Position numbers and translations under genes: made by a program. This document shows, in pieces, positions 16,177 through 24,993 of a DNA stretch of 64,000 nt. The DNA is from Microbacterium tenebrionis (GTDB taxonomy: Bacteria; Actinomycetota; Actinomycetes; Actinomycetales; Microbacteriaceae): positions 62,001 to 126,000 of the forward strand of contig NZ_CAHJXQ010000006.1 of NCBI RefSeq assembly GCF_903645325.1, in the 5' to 3' direction. Below the pieces are notes generated by a model. The model searched no databases and had not been told where the DNA came from. It saw only the letters and a program-made list of their open reading frames with translations. Every line of letters begins with the position of its first letter. Within the stretch, counting starts at the first letter, position 1.

Positions 16177-17351
16177 CACGCGCCCCCGGCAGTGCACAGG
16201 GCGGGGGCGGCATCGCCGCCCGCAATCCCTCCGGCACCGTGTTCGGTGAGCCAGGCGTCGGAGTCCACCGGGTCCGCTCCGGCGCCGCCGGGGTGGATCT
16301 GCAGGTGGAGGTGCGGGCCGGTCGAGTGGCCGGAGGAGCCGACGTCTCCGATGTGCTGGCCCGCGGTCACGGTGTCGCCGTCGGCGACGTGGATGCCGTG
16401 CTGCCACATGTGCACATACATCGACGCGACCCGCTGCCCGCCGACGGTGTGCTCGATGACGATGATCCCGCCGCCTGCGTCGGTGTAGTTCGCGCGCACC
16501 ACGACGCCATCGGCGACGGCGTAGATCGGGGTGCCGTCGGGGGCGGCGAAGTCCGAGCCTGCGTGGAAGCGTCGTTCCCCGGTGATCGGGTCGTTGCGCC
16601 ACCCGAACGGGCTCGTCCGCACCCAGGTTCCCTCGGGAAGCGGGAACACGATCCTGGTCGTCTCGGGCACGACCGGTGTCTCATCCCCGCCGCCGTTGCC
16701 GGAGGGCGCGGGGCGGGTGAGGGCGTCGAGGATCGCCTGCGCGACTGGCTGGTAGTTCTGATACCTGTCCGGGTAGGCGCTGACCTCGACGGCCTGGGCG
16801 GCCTCGCCGGGGTCGAGCTGCTGCCAGCCGGGGATGTCGAGCAGCCCCCGCGGGGACGGGTAGTTCGGGCCGGACTCGCCGCCGTAGAACGCCCTGGCCT
16901 GGTAAGCCGAGTCCATGAGCTCGGCGACCGTGCCCCAGCCGCTGGCGGGGCGCATCTGGAACAGGCCGAGCGAGTCATGATCAGAACCGTTGCCGTCGTT
17001 CGGATAGTTCGCCGACTCGGGGTAGGCGCTGGTGTTGGCGAGCATCCGCAGGGTGGATTCGGTGAGGGCGGCCATGAGCGCGATGAGCACACCGTCGCGG
17101 CCGACGCCGGCGGTCTGCCCGCCGACCGTGATGATCGTCGCCGCGTGCGTGAGCTGTTGCCGGTTCAGCGTGACCGTCTCCCCGTTTCGGGTCGTCGTGG
17201 TCAGCGAGTCCGGGATCGGGCCGACCGCGAGTGAGCCGGGCGTGCAGACGGCGGCGGTCGCGGAGGTGCCGCCGAGCGCGGCGACGCCCAGCAGGGCCGT
17301 GGAGGGCCCGATGAGCAGCAGGGTGAGGGCGAGGACGGCGAGCTTCTTCAT
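16176..17351 (-). CDS. Bifunctional wall hydrolase: transglycosylase-like plus M23 peptidase
   Basis: 391-residue secreted protein (VirB1-like) expected to open peptidoglycan for the transfer channel. A signal peptide covers residues 1-34 (KKLAVLALTLLLIGPSTALL). A lysozyme-like domain follows at about 75-215, with the probable catalytic Glu in LMAALTESTLRMLA and DSLGLFQMRPASGWG. The M23 domain (about 245-370) has the zinc ligands in RFHAGSDFAAP and GPHLHLQIHP. ATG 17351 is preferred over the GTG just before it. It lies between the VirB8-like and pilin-like genes. Confidence 0.85.
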   Translation of the reverse strand: MKKLAVLALTLLLIGPSTALLGVAALGGTSATAAVCTPGSLAVGPIPDSLTTTTRNGETVTLNRQQLTHAATIITVGGQTAGVGRDGVLIALMAALTESTLRMLANTSAYPESANYPNDGNGSDHDSLGLFQMRPASGWGTVAELMDSAYQARAFYGGESGPNYPSPRGLLDIPGWQQLDPGEAAQAVEVSAYPDRYQNYQPVAQAILDALTRPAPSGNGGGDETPVVPETTRIVFPLPEGTWVRTSPFGWRNDPITGERRFHAGSDFAAPDGTPIYAVADGVVVRANYTDAGGGIIVIEHTVGGQRVASMYVHMWQHGIHVADGDTVTAGQHIGDVGSSGHSTGPHLHLQIHPGGAGADPVDSDAWLTEHGAGGIAGGDAAPALCTAGGA

Positions 17352-17365
17352 CACGACGCTCCCGG

Positions 17366-18064
17366 CTAGTGCAGCGGGTTGTCGAGCTCGGACAGCCGCA
17401 GCACCTCGCACGAACCTGATGCCGCGCCGTGGCCGGGCGTGGGCGGGTTGCAGACGAGGAACACGGTGAACGCGACCGGGCGGGACGCCTCCACCGGCGT
17501 CGTGCCCCAGGTGCCGTCGCGGTGCCTCGTGCCCTCGAAGGTGTAGGCGATCGCCCCGGCCGGGATCTGGCCGGGCGCGGCCTGGTCGACGGCGGTCTCC
17601 CACGCCTCCGGGATGAACACCTCGTCGATGGTGAGCCACTGGCGCGTCGCATACTGTCGCAGCTGCGCCCACGCCTCCACAGAAGGCAGGTAGGCGCGCA
17701 CGTCGCCCACGAACGCATCCGCCTCGGAACCGTGGGCGGCATCCGCGAGCACCTGCGCATAGTCCGAGGGCGTGTGCCCGGTCGTGGTGTCCCAGGTGAA
17801 CAGGGCGGTCGCGACCGCGCGGGCGAACGCTTCCGGGCCGAGGTTCTGCCGGAGCGACTCCAGCTCACCGCCCGGCATCGGGCCGGGCGTCACAGGCGCA
17901 GCCGTGGTAGACGGGCGTTCGCTCGACGCCGGGTCGGCCGCGGCGGGGCCGTGGACGAGTCCGTAGATGCCGACGCCGACGAGGATCAGCAGGGCGAGGC
18001 CTGCGGCGGTGGCGGCGATCAGCAGGCGACGACGGCGACGGTCATCGGGGGCGGCGGGGTCCAT
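17366..18064 (-). CDS. VirB8-like single-span conjugation protein
   Basis: 232-residue bitopic protein: a basic N-terminus (DDRRRRR), one membrane helix at about 14-37 (LLIAATAAGLALLILVGVGI), a Pro/Thr-rich linker, then an extracytoplasmic alpha/beta domain ending in VAFTVFLVCNPPTPGHG. This topology and its place next to the VirB1-like gene suggest a VirB8/TcpC-like assembly factor; sequence similarity alone would not prove it. ATG 18064 follows GGAAGGAC. Confidence 0.6.
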   Translation of the reverse strand: MDPAAPDDRRRRRLLIAATAAGLALLILVGVGIYGLVHGPAAADPASSERPSTTAAPVTPGPMPGGELESLRQNLGPEAFARAVATALFTWDTTTGHTPSDYAQVLADAAHGSEADAFVGDVRAYLPSVEAWAQLRQYATRQWLTIDEVFIPEAWETAVDQAAPGQIPAGAIAYTFEGTRHRDGTWGTTPVEASRPVAFTVFLVCNPPTPGHGAASGSCEVLRLSELDNPLH

Positions 18065-18140
18065 GAACAGGGGTCCTTCCCGGACGGCAACAGGGATGCG
18101 TGGTTGCCAGGAAGGTGCGCACCACCGCCCCCCGCCCTGT

Positions 18141-19214
18141 TCAGGCGGTCTGCTCGGCCCGGTCCTCCCGGGCGGCACGGGCGGCATCGGCGAACGTGAC
18201 GGTGCCGGCGATCGTCTCCTCGAACCGGGCCCATTGCTCGGTGGTGAGTGCCGGGCCGACATCGGCGGGGGCGTAGTGCTCCCACCACGAGGCCATGTCG
18301 TCCCACGTCGCGGTGAACACGCTCAGCGGGAACGGCACCGGGACACCCGGCTCCACCGCCGTCAGCGCGGGCCGCTTCGCCTTCCTGCCGGTCTTGGCGG
18401 CCTTGACGCGGGCGAGCGCGGCCTGCGCCAACTGCTCCAGCTCCGCAGCCTTCGCCTCCCGCTCCGCCGCCCGCACCGCATCCGCTTCGGTGCGGGCCTG
18501 CTCGCGCAGCTCGGCGGGCTGGGCAGGGTCGGCGGCGAGCTGGTCGAGCTCCGCCAGCGACAGCTCCGCGTTCACGCGCAGATGCGAGGGATAGACGCTG
18601 CCGCCGGTCTTGATCTGCTCGACCTCCTGCGCGGCGCGCGCCCGCACCGCCTCGGGCTGGGACTCGTCCGCGGCGAGGTCTTCCAGCCGGCCGATGCGCT
18701 CCAACGTCGTGTAGGAGGCGCGGCCAGTGACCATCCGAGCAGCCTGCGCACGGGTCTTGCCCTGCTCGATCTGCGGTGGTGCCAAATTGGCACCACCGTC
18801 TTCTGCGTCGTCGGCGGACGCCTGGAACCGGGTGGCCTCCTGTCGGCGCGCGGCGTCCTCGGCCAGCAGGGCCTTCAGCTCGCGGTAGAGGGCGGCGGCT
18901 TCGAGCTGGGTGAGGGGCTTGTGGAGCTGGTTGTCGTCCTGCTCCGCGAGGAGCTGCCCGAGCCGGTCGGAGACGCCGGAGCGTACCCACACGTTGACGG
19001 TTTTGATGCCGAGCAGCTTGATCGCCGCGAGCCGTCGGGCTCCGCAGATCAGGTGCCCGTCGAGGGTGACCGTGATCGGCTGCAGCAGCCCGTGGCGGCG
19101 TATCGACTCGACCAGCGGGATCAGGTCGCCGTGGTCGTGCCTGTGCCGCGCGCCGACGACGATCGAATCGACGGCGCGCTCCAGCTCGATTCGGCCTTCC
19201 AGCGGCGTGCTCAT
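18141..19214 (-). CDS. parB: ParB/Spo0J-like partition or regulatory protein
   Basis: 357-residue protein. Residues about 10-90 form a ParB N-terminal (ParB/Srx) domain, with LICGARRLAAIKLLGI as the CTPase/arginine motif. Helix-turn-helix features follow (QGKTRAQAARMVTG), then long charged helices (about 190-290). There is no ParA partner nearby, so a partition role is uncertain; such ParB-like proteins in ICEs can also regulate. Its coding sequence contains one copy of the palindrome that is repeated at 60529-60929. Overlaps the upstream gene by four bases. Confidence 0.75.
   Translation of the reverse strand: MSTPLEGRIELERAVDSIVVGARHRHDHGDLIPLVESIRRHGLLQPITVTLDGHLICGARRLAAIKLLGIKTVNVWVRSGVSDRLGQLLAEQDDNQLHKPLTQLEAAALYRELKALLAEDAARRQEATRFQASADDAEDGGANLAPPQIEQGKTRAQAARMVTGRASYTTLERIGRLEDLAADESQPEAVRARAAQEVEQIKTGGSVYPSHLRVNAELSLAELDQLAADPAQPAELREQARTEADAVRAAEREAKAAELEQLAQAALARVKAAKTGRKAKRPALTAVEPGVPVPFPLSVFTATWDDMASWWEHYAPADVGPALTTEQWARFEETIAGTVTFADAARAAREDRAEQTA
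18773..18799. repeat. 27-bp palindrome inside parB-like gene
   Basis: Arms of 13 bases, matching at 12 of 13 (minus strand ACGGTGGTGCCAA, central T, TTGGCACCACCGC). It is the same class as the array at 60529-60929, with centre CAATTTG, and encodes the GGANLAPP part of the protein. A self-binding or autoregulatory site is possible. Confidence 0.7.
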
Positions 19215-20071
19215 CGCCCGCCGCTCCCGGCATCGAATCTGGGTGCGGCGAGCCCGGCGGTGATCACGAGATCGTCGTCTGTGAGGAGTGCGCGCAGCGG
19301 CTGGCCGATCAGCAGGCGGCGGAGCATTCCGCGGCCGGCGTTCGTGTGCGCGAGTGCCGGGTCGGGAACGCCGAGCACGGCCCGCAGCAGCGCCGTCCAG
19401 GATGCGCCGGGGAGGTCGAGGAGGGCGCGGGCTTGCCGGTCTCGGCGCAGCACCTCGAACGCCGACGCCCGCGAGGACGCCTCCGTGAGCCGGGCAGTGA
19501 CGTACTCGACCGCGGCCCGCGCGGTCTCTGGCTCCCACCCGACCCGGGTGAGGAACGCGATGGTGTCCTCGATGGCGGCGGTCACGTTCACCGCTCGCTC
19601 GGGCGCCGGGTCCTCGTCGTCGGGCTCGTCGTCGGTGAATGGGTCGAACCGGAACGCGGGGTGGTAGTCGGGCAGCGGGTTCTCCCGATCGCTGAACCGC
19701 TCCGCATCGTGGAACACCGAGTAGCGGGGACGGCGGGCCTGGTGAACGGAGCACAGCAGCCCGTTGCCGCGCTCCTCCGCGGTGCACGTCACCTGCACCG
19801 CCCGCGTGATCACCGCCCACGGGTCCTCCGCCCGGCGGGTCGCGGCACCGCGCATCGCCTCGAATGCCGCGGACGCCGCCTCCCACGGGTCCAGTCCGTG
19901 TTTGCGGGCCAGCGCCGCGTACTTGCTCGCCGCGTGCTCCATGAGCGCAGCGGCCTCGGGGTCATGGCGCCACGCTCCGCGCCCCGCCTCGTGGAGGCGG
20001 GTGAGCAGGGCGCGCAGCGCTTCCGAATCGTCGAATCGTTCCCGCCGTTTGCGGGCCGTGGCAGTCTCCAT
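19211..20071 (-). CDS. Conserved ICE protein, unknown function
   Basis: 286-residue soluble protein without a family name I can give. It is mostly helical; the middle carries an acidic stretch (FRFDPFTDDEPDDEDPAPER) and a conserved-looking ALARKHGLDPWEAASAAFEA near residue 55. The ATG at 20071 is supported by AGGAGGTG a few bases upstream, the best ribosome-binding site of this cluster. Its end overlaps the parB-like start by four bases, so the two products are made together; a replication or partition accessory is conceivable. Confidence 0.65.
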   Translation of the reverse strand: METATARKRRERFDDSEALRALLTRLHEAGRGAWRHDPEAAALMEHAASKYAALARKHGLDPWEAASAAFEAMRGAATRRAEDPWAVITRAVQVTCTAEERGNGLLCSVHQARRPRYSVFHDAERFSDRENPLPDYHPAFRFDPFTDDEPDDEDPAPERAVNVTAAIEDTIAFLTRVGWEPETARAAVEYVTARLTEASSRASAFEVLRRDRQARALLDLPGASWTALLRAVLGVPDPALAHTNAGRGMLRRLLIGQPLRALLTDDDLVITAGLAAPRFDAGSGGR

Positions 20072-20151
20072 GACGGCACCTCCTGACAGGCAGGTGCGCA
20101 CACGGCCCCCAGCGGCTTGGTTTCGCGCCGTCGCGCCGGGGGCGAACATGG

Positions 20152-20583
20152 TTACCCGAGCCCGATCCCGGAGCGAGACACCCAGGAGTAGTGCTCCCCG
20201 GACCCGCGGCCGAACGCCGTCACGGGCGGCAGCTTCCGGGCACGCTCGCTCACGAACCGGACACCAGTGCGCGCCCCGGTGCGCGCTGCCCGGTACGCCT
20301 GGCCGGGAACCCGGCGGGAGCGGCGGGCGAGCTCAGCCTGGAAGTCGATACCCCGTCCCGCAACCCTGGCCGAGCGGGAGACCATCAGGTCGGTCGGGCG
20401 CACCCACTCCACGCCCGGCCGTTGCTTCTTCGCCGCCTCCGTGGTGTCTTTGGTCAGCGACGGGTCGCGGTGCCGGGCGAGCGCCGAGGTCTCGCCCTCC
20501 CGCGGCGTCTCGTCGCGCTCCGGCCAGTCCGGGGCGCGTTCGACGCGCTCGTGCAGGGCGGTCGTGTGCTGGTCGTCGTTCAT
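20152..20583 (-). CDS. Hypothetical basic protein of ICE cluster
   Basis: 143-residue hydrophilic protein, acidic at the N-terminus and basic in the middle and C-terminal part (ARRSRRVPGQAYRAARTGAR). No domain recognised. It is coupled to the DUF2637 gene by a four-base overlap and lies before the 286-residue protein gene, so it belongs to the same minus-strand transcript. Nucleic-acid binding would fit its charge but is not shown. Confidence 0.55.
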   Translation of the reverse strand: MNDDQHTTALHERVERAPDWPERDETPREGETSALARHRDPSLTKDTTEAAKKQRPGVEWVRPTDLMVSRSARVAGRGIDFQAELARRSRRVPGQAYRAARTGARTGVRFVSERARKLPPVTAFGRGSGEHYSWVSRSGIGLG

Positions 20584-21236
20584 GGCGTCTCCTTCTCCTC
20601 AGGCCTCGTCAGTGCGGGCGGGGCCGTGAACCAGCGACCCACGGTGGAGGGGTGCACGCCCAGGCGCCGGGCGATGGCCTTGTTCGACCAGCCCTCCTCC
20701 TCGCGCAGGCGCGCTGCGAGCTCCCGGCTCGCCTGGCGCACCGGTCCGACCGCCAGCGGCGCTGGCGCAGCATCAGGCACGCGCTCATCAGGCGCAGGCT
20801 CCTCGGCGGGCTCGATGCTCGCGGGAAGGGGGCGGGGGAGGATCACGGTGAGGTGCGTGATCGCCAGCAGCACCATCGGCGGTACCGCCGCCACACACGC
20901 GGCGAGCACGCTGGGCACGTCGGCGTCGGCCGCGACGACGGCGTGGATCGCGTTCGCCGTCACCGACACCAGCGCACCGGCCGCGAGCAGCAGCCACGGG
21001 TACCAAGCCGACCGCTGGCTCGCGAGGGCGACGACAGCGACCGTCGCGACGACGATGATCCCGTCGACGATGAGCGGCCACGCCCAGGCCTGCCCGGCAT
21101 CCACGCCCGAGCGGCGAGCGAGGTCCGCGAGGGCGGTGAACGAGAGCCAGAACGCGCCGGCCGCGATGAACACCGTCCCGGCCAAGGCCGTCACGACCGC
21201 GACCCCGCCGCCCCGCGTCCGTACCGCGGTACTCAT
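20580..21236 (-). CDS. DUF2637 membrane protein with C-terminal HTH
   Basis: 218-residue protein with four membrane helices in residues about 10-130 (for example WAWPLIVDGIIVVATVAVVA), the DUF2637 family, common on actinobacterial plasmids and ICEs next to replication genes (Spd-like proteins). The C-terminal cytoplasmic part contains a helix-turn-helix, NKAIARRLGVHPSTVGRWF. Overlaps the primase gene upstream and the small basic gene downstream by four bases each. Possibly a membrane-tethered regulator of replication or spread; function unproven. Confidence 0.75.
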   Translation of the reverse strand: MSTAVRTRGGGVAVVTALAGTVFIAAGAFWLSFTALADLARRSGVDAGQAWAWPLIVDGIIVVATVAVVALASQRSAWYPWLLLAAGALVSVTANAIHAVVAADADVPSVLAACVAAVPPMVLLAITHLTVILPRPLPASIEPAEEPAPDERVPDAAPAPLAVGPVRQASRELAARLREEEGWSNKAIARRLGVHPSTVGRWFTAPPALTRPEEKETP

Positions 21237-22147
21237 AAGAGCACCTGCCCCGTGAGCCGCACCGGCCGTTGCGGCGCATCGCCCTGCCCGACGACGGATG
21301 CGGGCCGGGCGTGCGCGACGCGGTACGCAGAACGGATCGTGGTCTCGACCTCTCGCGGCGCAAGGCCGACTCGTTCGCCGGCCGGGGCAAGCGCGTCGAC
21401 CATCTCCGGCAGCGACATGCCTGCCTCCGCGAGACGGCACGATGCCCAGAACAGGCCGCGGTTGCGCTCGCCCTCGGCGCGCATCCCGACCCACGCGGCC
21501 AGCCGTGTGGCATCTTCCGACCGGATCGGGCCGCGTACCTGGTGCGGGGCAGGCTCCGGGCGCGGGTCGAGGAAGTCCCGCAGCCGAGCCGCATCGACCG
21601 GTGCGGGCGCACGGTCGGCACCGGCGACGAACTCGTAGGAGCCGGCGCCTGTCACGGCCGAGGGCGGGACGATGATGTAGCCGCCGTCGCCGCGGAAGTC
21701 CACATGCGCCTTCGCCGCCTGCCACGACCGCTGCGGCCGGTCCGGGTCGGATGGGAAGTAGAAGTGCGCCCCGCCCGACGCCGACCTGACCGCGGCCAGC
21801 CATCCCGGCACCAGGCCGGCACGGCGGGAGCGCTCGAACGCCGCGAACCCGTCACCGCCGGGCTTGCGATCCACATCGACGACCACGACCCCGGAGACAG
21901 CGCCGGTCGGGATGCCAATGTTCGCGGACGGCCACCGCCGCCACCACGCCGCCACCTGACGGGCATCGATGGTTGCCGCGTGGAACCCGCCGGGCTGCGC
22001 TTCCGGGTTCTCCTCATCGGGCTTCAACAGCGGGTTCTTCGCGCCCGGCACGCACGGCAACACAGGCACCCCAGCAGCCGCGAGCAGCGCGGCGGCCTGT
22101 GGCAATGGAAGGGTCGACACCGAGGAGAGGACGCTGGCGACGCTCAT
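21233..22147 (-). CDS. Bifunctional primase/polymerase (PrimPol-like)
   Basis: 304-residue protein with the prim-pol domain in residues about 12-190: GVPVLPCVPGAKNPL, NIGIPTGAVSGVVVVDVDRK (metal-binding aspartates), SASGGAHFYF and the closing HVDFRGDGGYIIVPPS. The C-terminal part resembles the helical PriCT-type extension (LAPREVETTIRSAYRVAHAR). It could prime the second strand after transfer or replicate the element. ATG at 22147 is used; a GTG three bases upstream is possible. No helicase gene accompanies it. Confidence 0.85.
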   Translation of the reverse strand: MSVASVLSSVSTLPLPQAAALLAAAGVPVLPCVPGAKNPLLKPDEENPEAQPGGFHAATIDARQVAAWWRRWPSANIGIPTGAVSGVVVVDVDRKPGGDGFAAFERSRRAGLVPGWLAAVRSASGGAHFYFPSDPDRPQRSWQAAKAHVDFRGDGGYIIVPPSAVTGAGSYEFVAGADRAPAPVDAARLRDFLDPRPEPAPHQVRGPIRSEDATRLAAWVGMRAEGERNRGLFWASCRLAEAGMSLPEMVDALAPAGERVGLAPREVETTIRSAYRVAHARPASVVGQGDAPQRPVRLTGQVLL

Positions 22148-23235
22148 CACAGGCTCCTCACCGCGACGTCCGCAGGACGCGACGAACGCGCCGACTCGCC
22201 CGGCACCGACTGGGGTGCGATCCGCTTAGAGCCAGCCACACGCGAAGTCCCAGTCGACTCACGGGACAGGCCGGGCGGGTCGCCCGTGCCGACCTGAACG
22301 GTGGGTAGCGCGTCGAGAATCGTCACGGCGACCTTGCGGACACGCTCGCCGGTGGCCTGCACAACCTCGGCCGGGTCCTTGTCCTTGACCGTGCCCGCCC
22401 AGCCCGAAACATACGGGATCGTGTAGGCGGTGGTGTCCATGCCATGCGCGGCGCCGATCATCAGCGCCACGGACTCGGCCTCGACCTCGCCGACGCCTCG
22501 ATGCCCGGTCGCATCCGGGCTGTCGGGGCCGTGCAGCATCACATGCGCGAGCTCGTGCGCGAGGGTCTTCACCTGCGCGGCGTCGTCCATGTTCGTCCGC
22601 ACCGCGACCGTGCGCGCCTGGAAGTCGGTCAGGCCGTTCGCGCCGTGGATCATCCCCTCGTGCTCGACCCGCAGCACCGCGAAGCCCTCGGCCGCCACCA
22701 GTGCCGATAGCCCTTCCCATAAGCCGTCCGGTGCCTGGCCTTCCATCAGCGTCGGCGCCGGGCGTTCAGGGATCGGCGGGCCGTCGGTCATCGAGACGTC
22801 CCAGACACGCACCGGAATCGCGCGGACCATCTTCGACCGGACCGTTTCTCCGGGCTTCGGCTTCTCGTACCTGTCCAGGCGGCGCCATGATCCGGGGTTC
22901 TGCGGTGTCGAGGACGCGAACCGCGCCATCAGCGGGGCGAAGATCTGCATCGACCCGCCTGCCAGCGGAGAGCGACCCAGCGCCTTCCATTGCTTGTAAC
23001 CGGCCACGAAGGTCGGCTCTGGCGCGCTTGTGCGACCTGCCTCGTAGAGATCGAGATGTTGAGCCCAGATCAGCAGCGTGTTGTTGAACGACTTCGCCCG
23101 GAACCGGGCCGCGAACTCCAGCGCACGCTTCCAGTCCTCACCCGAGACGAGCTGATCGACTGCAGCCGTTAGCCGCTCATGGAGCTGTTGGAGCCGCGCA
23201 TCCCGCGCTGCTCGCGCCTCCTCGTCCGTCGCCAT
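22147..23235 (-). CDS. ArdC-like antirestriction protein
   Basis: 362-residue protein. The N-terminal 110 residues match the ArdC ssDNA-binding domain (RFRAKSFNNTLLIWAQ, AGYKQWKALGR, IFAPL). The C-terminal half is a zinc metallopeptidase of the ImmA/IrrE-like type with HELAHVMLHG as HExxH and a downstream glutamate in GEVEAESVAL. ArdC proteins protect incoming DNA from restriction. First gene of the minus-strand block 23235 to 18141; its end shares one base with the primase start. The tail after residue 320 is disordered. Confidence 0.85.
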   Translation of the reverse strand: MATDEEARAARDARLQQLHERLTAAVDQLVSGEDWKRALEFAARFRAKSFNNTLLIWAQHLDLYEAGRTSAPEPTFVAGYKQWKALGRSPLAGGSMQIFAPLMARFASSTPQNPGSWRRLDRYEKPKPGETVRSKMVRAIPVRVWDVSMTDGPPIPERPAPTLMEGQAPDGLWEGLSALVAAEGFAVLRVEHEGMIHGANGLTDFQARTVAVRTNMDDAAQVKTLAHELAHVMLHGPDSPDATGHRGVGEVEAESVALMIGAAHGMDTTAYTIPYVSGWAGTVKDKDPAEVVQATGERVRKVAVTILDALPTVQVGTGDPPGLSRESTGTSRVAGSKRIAPQSVPGESARSSRPADVAVRSL

Positions 23236-23475
23236 CAATGACCTCCTCCCGGCGAGGCCAACGGCACAAGCCGTTGACCCTTGCGACCATGAGGTGCGCC
23301 GGGCGGATCAGGAAGAAGAGAGACGGACAACGGACTGGGCCTGTGGCCGTCAGGCTCCGCGATGAACCCGACGTATTTGACGTGTTCTACACGGCAGTCC
23401 AAGACCTGTCGACGTCGCCGGCGAAACGTGGGACACGCGTCGAGTGGAGCGGTTCATACGACGAGTCCGCAGAGG
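23236..23475. other. Gap at the left border of the cargo
   Basis: Gap of about 240 bases between the ArdC-like gene and the first AraC gene, marking the left border of the 31-kb cargo. An open frame of 85 codons here has no ribosome-binding site or recognisable product. I see no inverted repeat, target duplication or tRNA-like core that would mark how the cargo came in. Confidence 0.4.
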
Positions 23476-24495
23476 TTACCGGCTGGTGTCGTTGACAGCG
23501 ATAGCGTGGCTTTGTCGATCCTCAGGAACCGTATGTGGTGTGCGCCGGTACTGTGTCGGCGTGATGCCGTAGCGACGGAGAAACCAGTGGGATGCTACGC
23601 GCGGATCGCTCCACCCGACTTCGCTTGCGGCACGCATTACGGAAATGTCGGTTTCTTCGATGAGCCGCGCGAATTCGGTGAGCCGGAGTTCAGTGAGTAG
23701 ACGCATTGGTGCGGCGCCGGCGTACTGTACGAACATGCGGGTGAGGTGGGTCCGTGAGAGGGAGAGTTCGCGTGAGAGCGCTCCAACGGTCCACGGCTCT
23801 GCGATGCGCCCGCGAAGCAACCGGATTGCCTGACCGACGTAGCCAATAGATCCGGTGTCGGTCAGTCGTCCATTGATGGGTGTCCACGGTGTCGTGAGGG
23901 TGTCCGGCGCTTCGTCCAGAAAAGTCGGCAGTATCAGCCTCATCCATCGTGCGAGAAGCTCGAGAGTGTGAGTCGCGACGACTTCGGGCGAGTGGGTCCC
24001 GCTGCGCAGTACGCTCATCTGTCGCCATATCGGCTCGACATGCCGCAGCACAGCGATACCTGGCGCAAGGACGATTGCGCGGCCGTCCCACTCGAGGGGG
24101 TGTACTCCTGCGATCACTCGTTCTGCGTCAGGGAGGAACCATGCCATCTGGGTGCGCCAGAACTGCTCGTCGGCGTAGATGGCCCAGATGCGTACGGACG
24201 GGGATGGGCGCACGCGGCACCATTTGCCGGTGCCGAGGGCAAGAGACATGCCAGGACGCAGGACGTGCATGCTCTCAGCAGTCTCTAGGGCGCAGGAGCC
24301 CTCAACGACGTTGAGTATCTTCGCGTGCCGGAACACGGTACGGCTTGACGGGACCGTACGCACCATCTCTATGGCCGCGATATCTCCTGGCGCTTGAACC
24401 GCTGCGTAGGGGGGCGTGAACCTGATCGGTTGAGTGGCCGGCAAGTCGTGCGCGGCCTCGAACGCGTCCTCTGGCGTAGCGGCCACGCTGCGCAC
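23476..24495 (-). CDS. AraC-family transcriptional regulator
   Basis: 339-residue regulator. The N-terminal cupin-like sensing domain covers about residues 30-180; the C-terminal AraC DNA-binding domain has two helix-turn-helix units at about 235-330 (VGALSRELSLSRTHLTRMF and VMRAASEVGWSDPRVASHWF, then RRYGITPTQYRR). Starts with GTG at 24495. Lies just downstream of, and in the same direction as, the AhpD/thioredoxin/MsrA genes, ten bases from the AhpD-like gene, so it may control them. Its layout resembles the AraC pair at 61-63 kb. Confidence 0.85.
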   Translation of the reverse strand: MRSVAATPEDAFEAAHDLPATQPIRFTPPYAAVQAPGDIAAIEMVRTVPSSRTVFRHAKILNVVEGSCALETAESMHVLRPGMSLALGTGKWCRVRPSPSVRIWAIYADEQFWRTQMAWFLPDAERVIAGVHPLEWDGRAIVLAPGIAVLRHVEPIWRQMSVLRSGTHSPEVVATHTLELLARWMRLILPTFLDEAPDTLTTPWTPINGRLTDTGSIGYVGQAIRLLRGRIAEPWTVGALSRELSLSRTHLTRMFVQYAGAAPMRLLTELRLTEFARLIEETDISVMRAASEVGWSDPRVASHWFLRRYGITPTQYRRTPHTVPEDRQSHAIAVNDTSR

Positions 24496-24504
24496 GGCAC
24501 ACCG

Positions 24505-24993
24505 TCAGCTCAGCTTGCCTTCCGAGTCGCGTGGTCGCACGCGATGTTCGCTGAGGATCGAGATCCGATTGAACATGTTGATGGCCGCGGCGACCCACTC
24601 CGCGGCCGCGAACTCCGCCTCGGAGAGGGTGCTTCGGGCCTGCGCGAGCTCGACATTCACGGCGGCGTCGAGGGGGAGCCGGGTGGCTGCTTCAGCGATC
24701 GCGAGCAAGGCGCGCTCTCGATCGCTGAACAGTGGCGACTCGCGCCAGGCGGCCAAGATGTCGAGTAGTTGCTGATTGACGCCTGCGCGCCTTGCCTGCC
24801 GCGAATGCAGATCGAGGCAGAAGACGCATCCGTTCAACTGCGACGCCCGAACCTTGATCAACTCGCTCTCGGCGGGAGTGAGTCCGCGTTGCGATGCGGC
24901 TTCAGACACAGCGGTCGCGAACGCAGACGCGGCTTCCCATGCTTCTGGGACGGCCTTGTCCATGTAGGGGCGTGCTCCATGCAAGGTGGACAT
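24505..24993 (-). CDS. AhpD-like carboxymuconolactone decarboxylase-family protein
   Basis: 162-residue all-helical protein of the AhpD/CMD family. The redox centre C56-x2-C59 with H63 (NGCVFCLDLHSRQA) is the AhpD active-site motif, so a thiol-disulfide or peroxide-reducing role with the adjacent thioredoxin is likely. The start codon shares a base with the thioredoxin stop, which implies coupled translation. A second, divergent AhpD-like gene lies at 26576. The physiological reductant is not known. Confidence 0.85.
   Translation of the reverse strand: MSTLHGARPYMDKAVPEAWEAASAFATAVSEAASQRGLTPAESELIKVRASQLNGCVFCLDLHSRQARRAGVNQQLLDILAAWRESPLFSDRERALLAIAEAATRLPLDAAVNVELAQARSTLSEAEFAAAEWVAAAINMFNRISILSEHRVRPRDSEGKLS

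Noticed and set aside
18141..19214. ParAB partition locus
   Set aside because: No ParA-type ATPase is encoded in the window, so only the ParB-like protein is called.
23238..23495. 85-codon plus-strand frame between ArdC and AraC genes
   Set aside because: No ribosome-binding site or recognisable protein; probably non-coding border sequence.
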